Origin: Ophiocordyceps camponoti-saundersi (nom. inval.)
Taxonomy: Eukaryota > Ascomycota > Sordariomycetes > Hypocreales > Ophiocordycipitaceae
DNA: 48,209 nt
Direction of reading: 5' to 3'
NCBI GenBank assembly: GCA_003339415.1
Contig: PDHQ01000264.1
Span: 1-48,209 of the forward strand
The notes under the pieces were generated by a model. That model saw only the letters and a program-made list of their open reading frames with translations. It was not told the DNA's origin and made no database searches. The translations under genes and the position numbers were made by a program. Below are positions 48,069 to 48,209 of the stretch, one piece after another (the stretch's first letter is position 1; every line of letters begins with the position of its first letter).

Positions 48069-48209
48069 TATTTTAATATTTTAATATTTTAATATTTTAA
48101 TATTTTAATATTTTAATATTTTAATATTTTAATATTTTAATATTTTAATATTTTAATATTTTAATATTTTAATATTTTAATATTTTAATATTTTAATATT
48201 TTAATATTT
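48069..48209. repeat. Period-8 AT tandem array
   Basis: About 17.5 perfect copies of TTTTAATA running to the end of the window. Different unit from the left-edge array. Confidence 0.95.

Noticed and set aside
881..48209. Mitochondrial DNA, suggested by the high AT content
   Set aside because: LTR retrotransposons and a LINE with target duplications, CpA/TpG loss and a nuclear tRNA-splicing gene all point to nuclear RIP DNA; no mitochondrial genes or rRNAs are seen.
1..48209. CRISPR array or bacterial operon
   Set aside because: No spaced direct repeats of that type, no ribosome binding sites and no bacterial gene families.

Overview
The window looks like a nuclear AT-rich compartment of a filamentous ascomycete (Pezizomycotina). 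One intact host gene, a predicted SEN15 subunit of the tRNA-splicing endonuclease, sits at the left edge at roughly balanced base composition. Within about 200 bp of its stop codon the sequence switches to very AT-rich DNA that is almost empty of CpA and TpG but keeps CpG. That is the signature expected of repeat-induced point mutation (RIP) at CpA. Decayed reading frames are interrupted mainly by TAA and TAG, as expected if CAA, CAG and TGG codons were mutated. The genus cannot be named from this sequence.

Layout: a period-7 AT array (1-127); sen15 (233-664); AT-rich DNA with a degenerate repeat pair and a palindrome-rich repeat (881-1672); a 3'-truncated Gypsy element E1 (1673-4682); a decayed, unassigned frame (4683-6785); a complete Copia element on the minus strand (6791-12889) with 674-bp LTRs and a perfect GTAAT target duplication; about 6 kb of unassigned AT-rich DNA; the gag of an older Gypsy element E4 (18980-19910), split by Gypsy element E2 (20005-24712, 250-bp LTRs); the pol remnant of E4 (24713-26420); a second copy of the palindrome-rich repeat (27055-27305); repeat family A copy 1 (about 27395-28890) and downstream sequence, split by a minus-strand Gypsy element E3 (30165-37320, 186-bp LTRs, perfect GATAA duplication); repeat family A copy 2 (from about 38870), split by a Tad-like LINE (39792-46646) flanked by a 21-bp near-perfect duplication; a decayed Lys-rich frame; and a period-8 AT array (48069-48209).

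The genes do not form a pathway. The window is a record of nested insertion: E2 into E4, E3 into the A1 region, the LINE into A2, and the Copia element into older DNA. RIP load gives a relative order, with Copia the least mutated and E1, E4, A and the LINE close to saturated. Two things stand out inside E3. One is a small GC-rich island with a tRNA-like Pol III unit followed by three strong hairpins, two of which share an identical 9-nt loop. The other is a plus-strand decayed frame, antisense to E3 pol, whose start resembles a fungal Zn2Cys6 DNA-binding cluster.

All element boundaries and motifs were read by eye. Boundaries supported by LTR length agreement and target duplications are firm; decayed-ORF limits are approximate.
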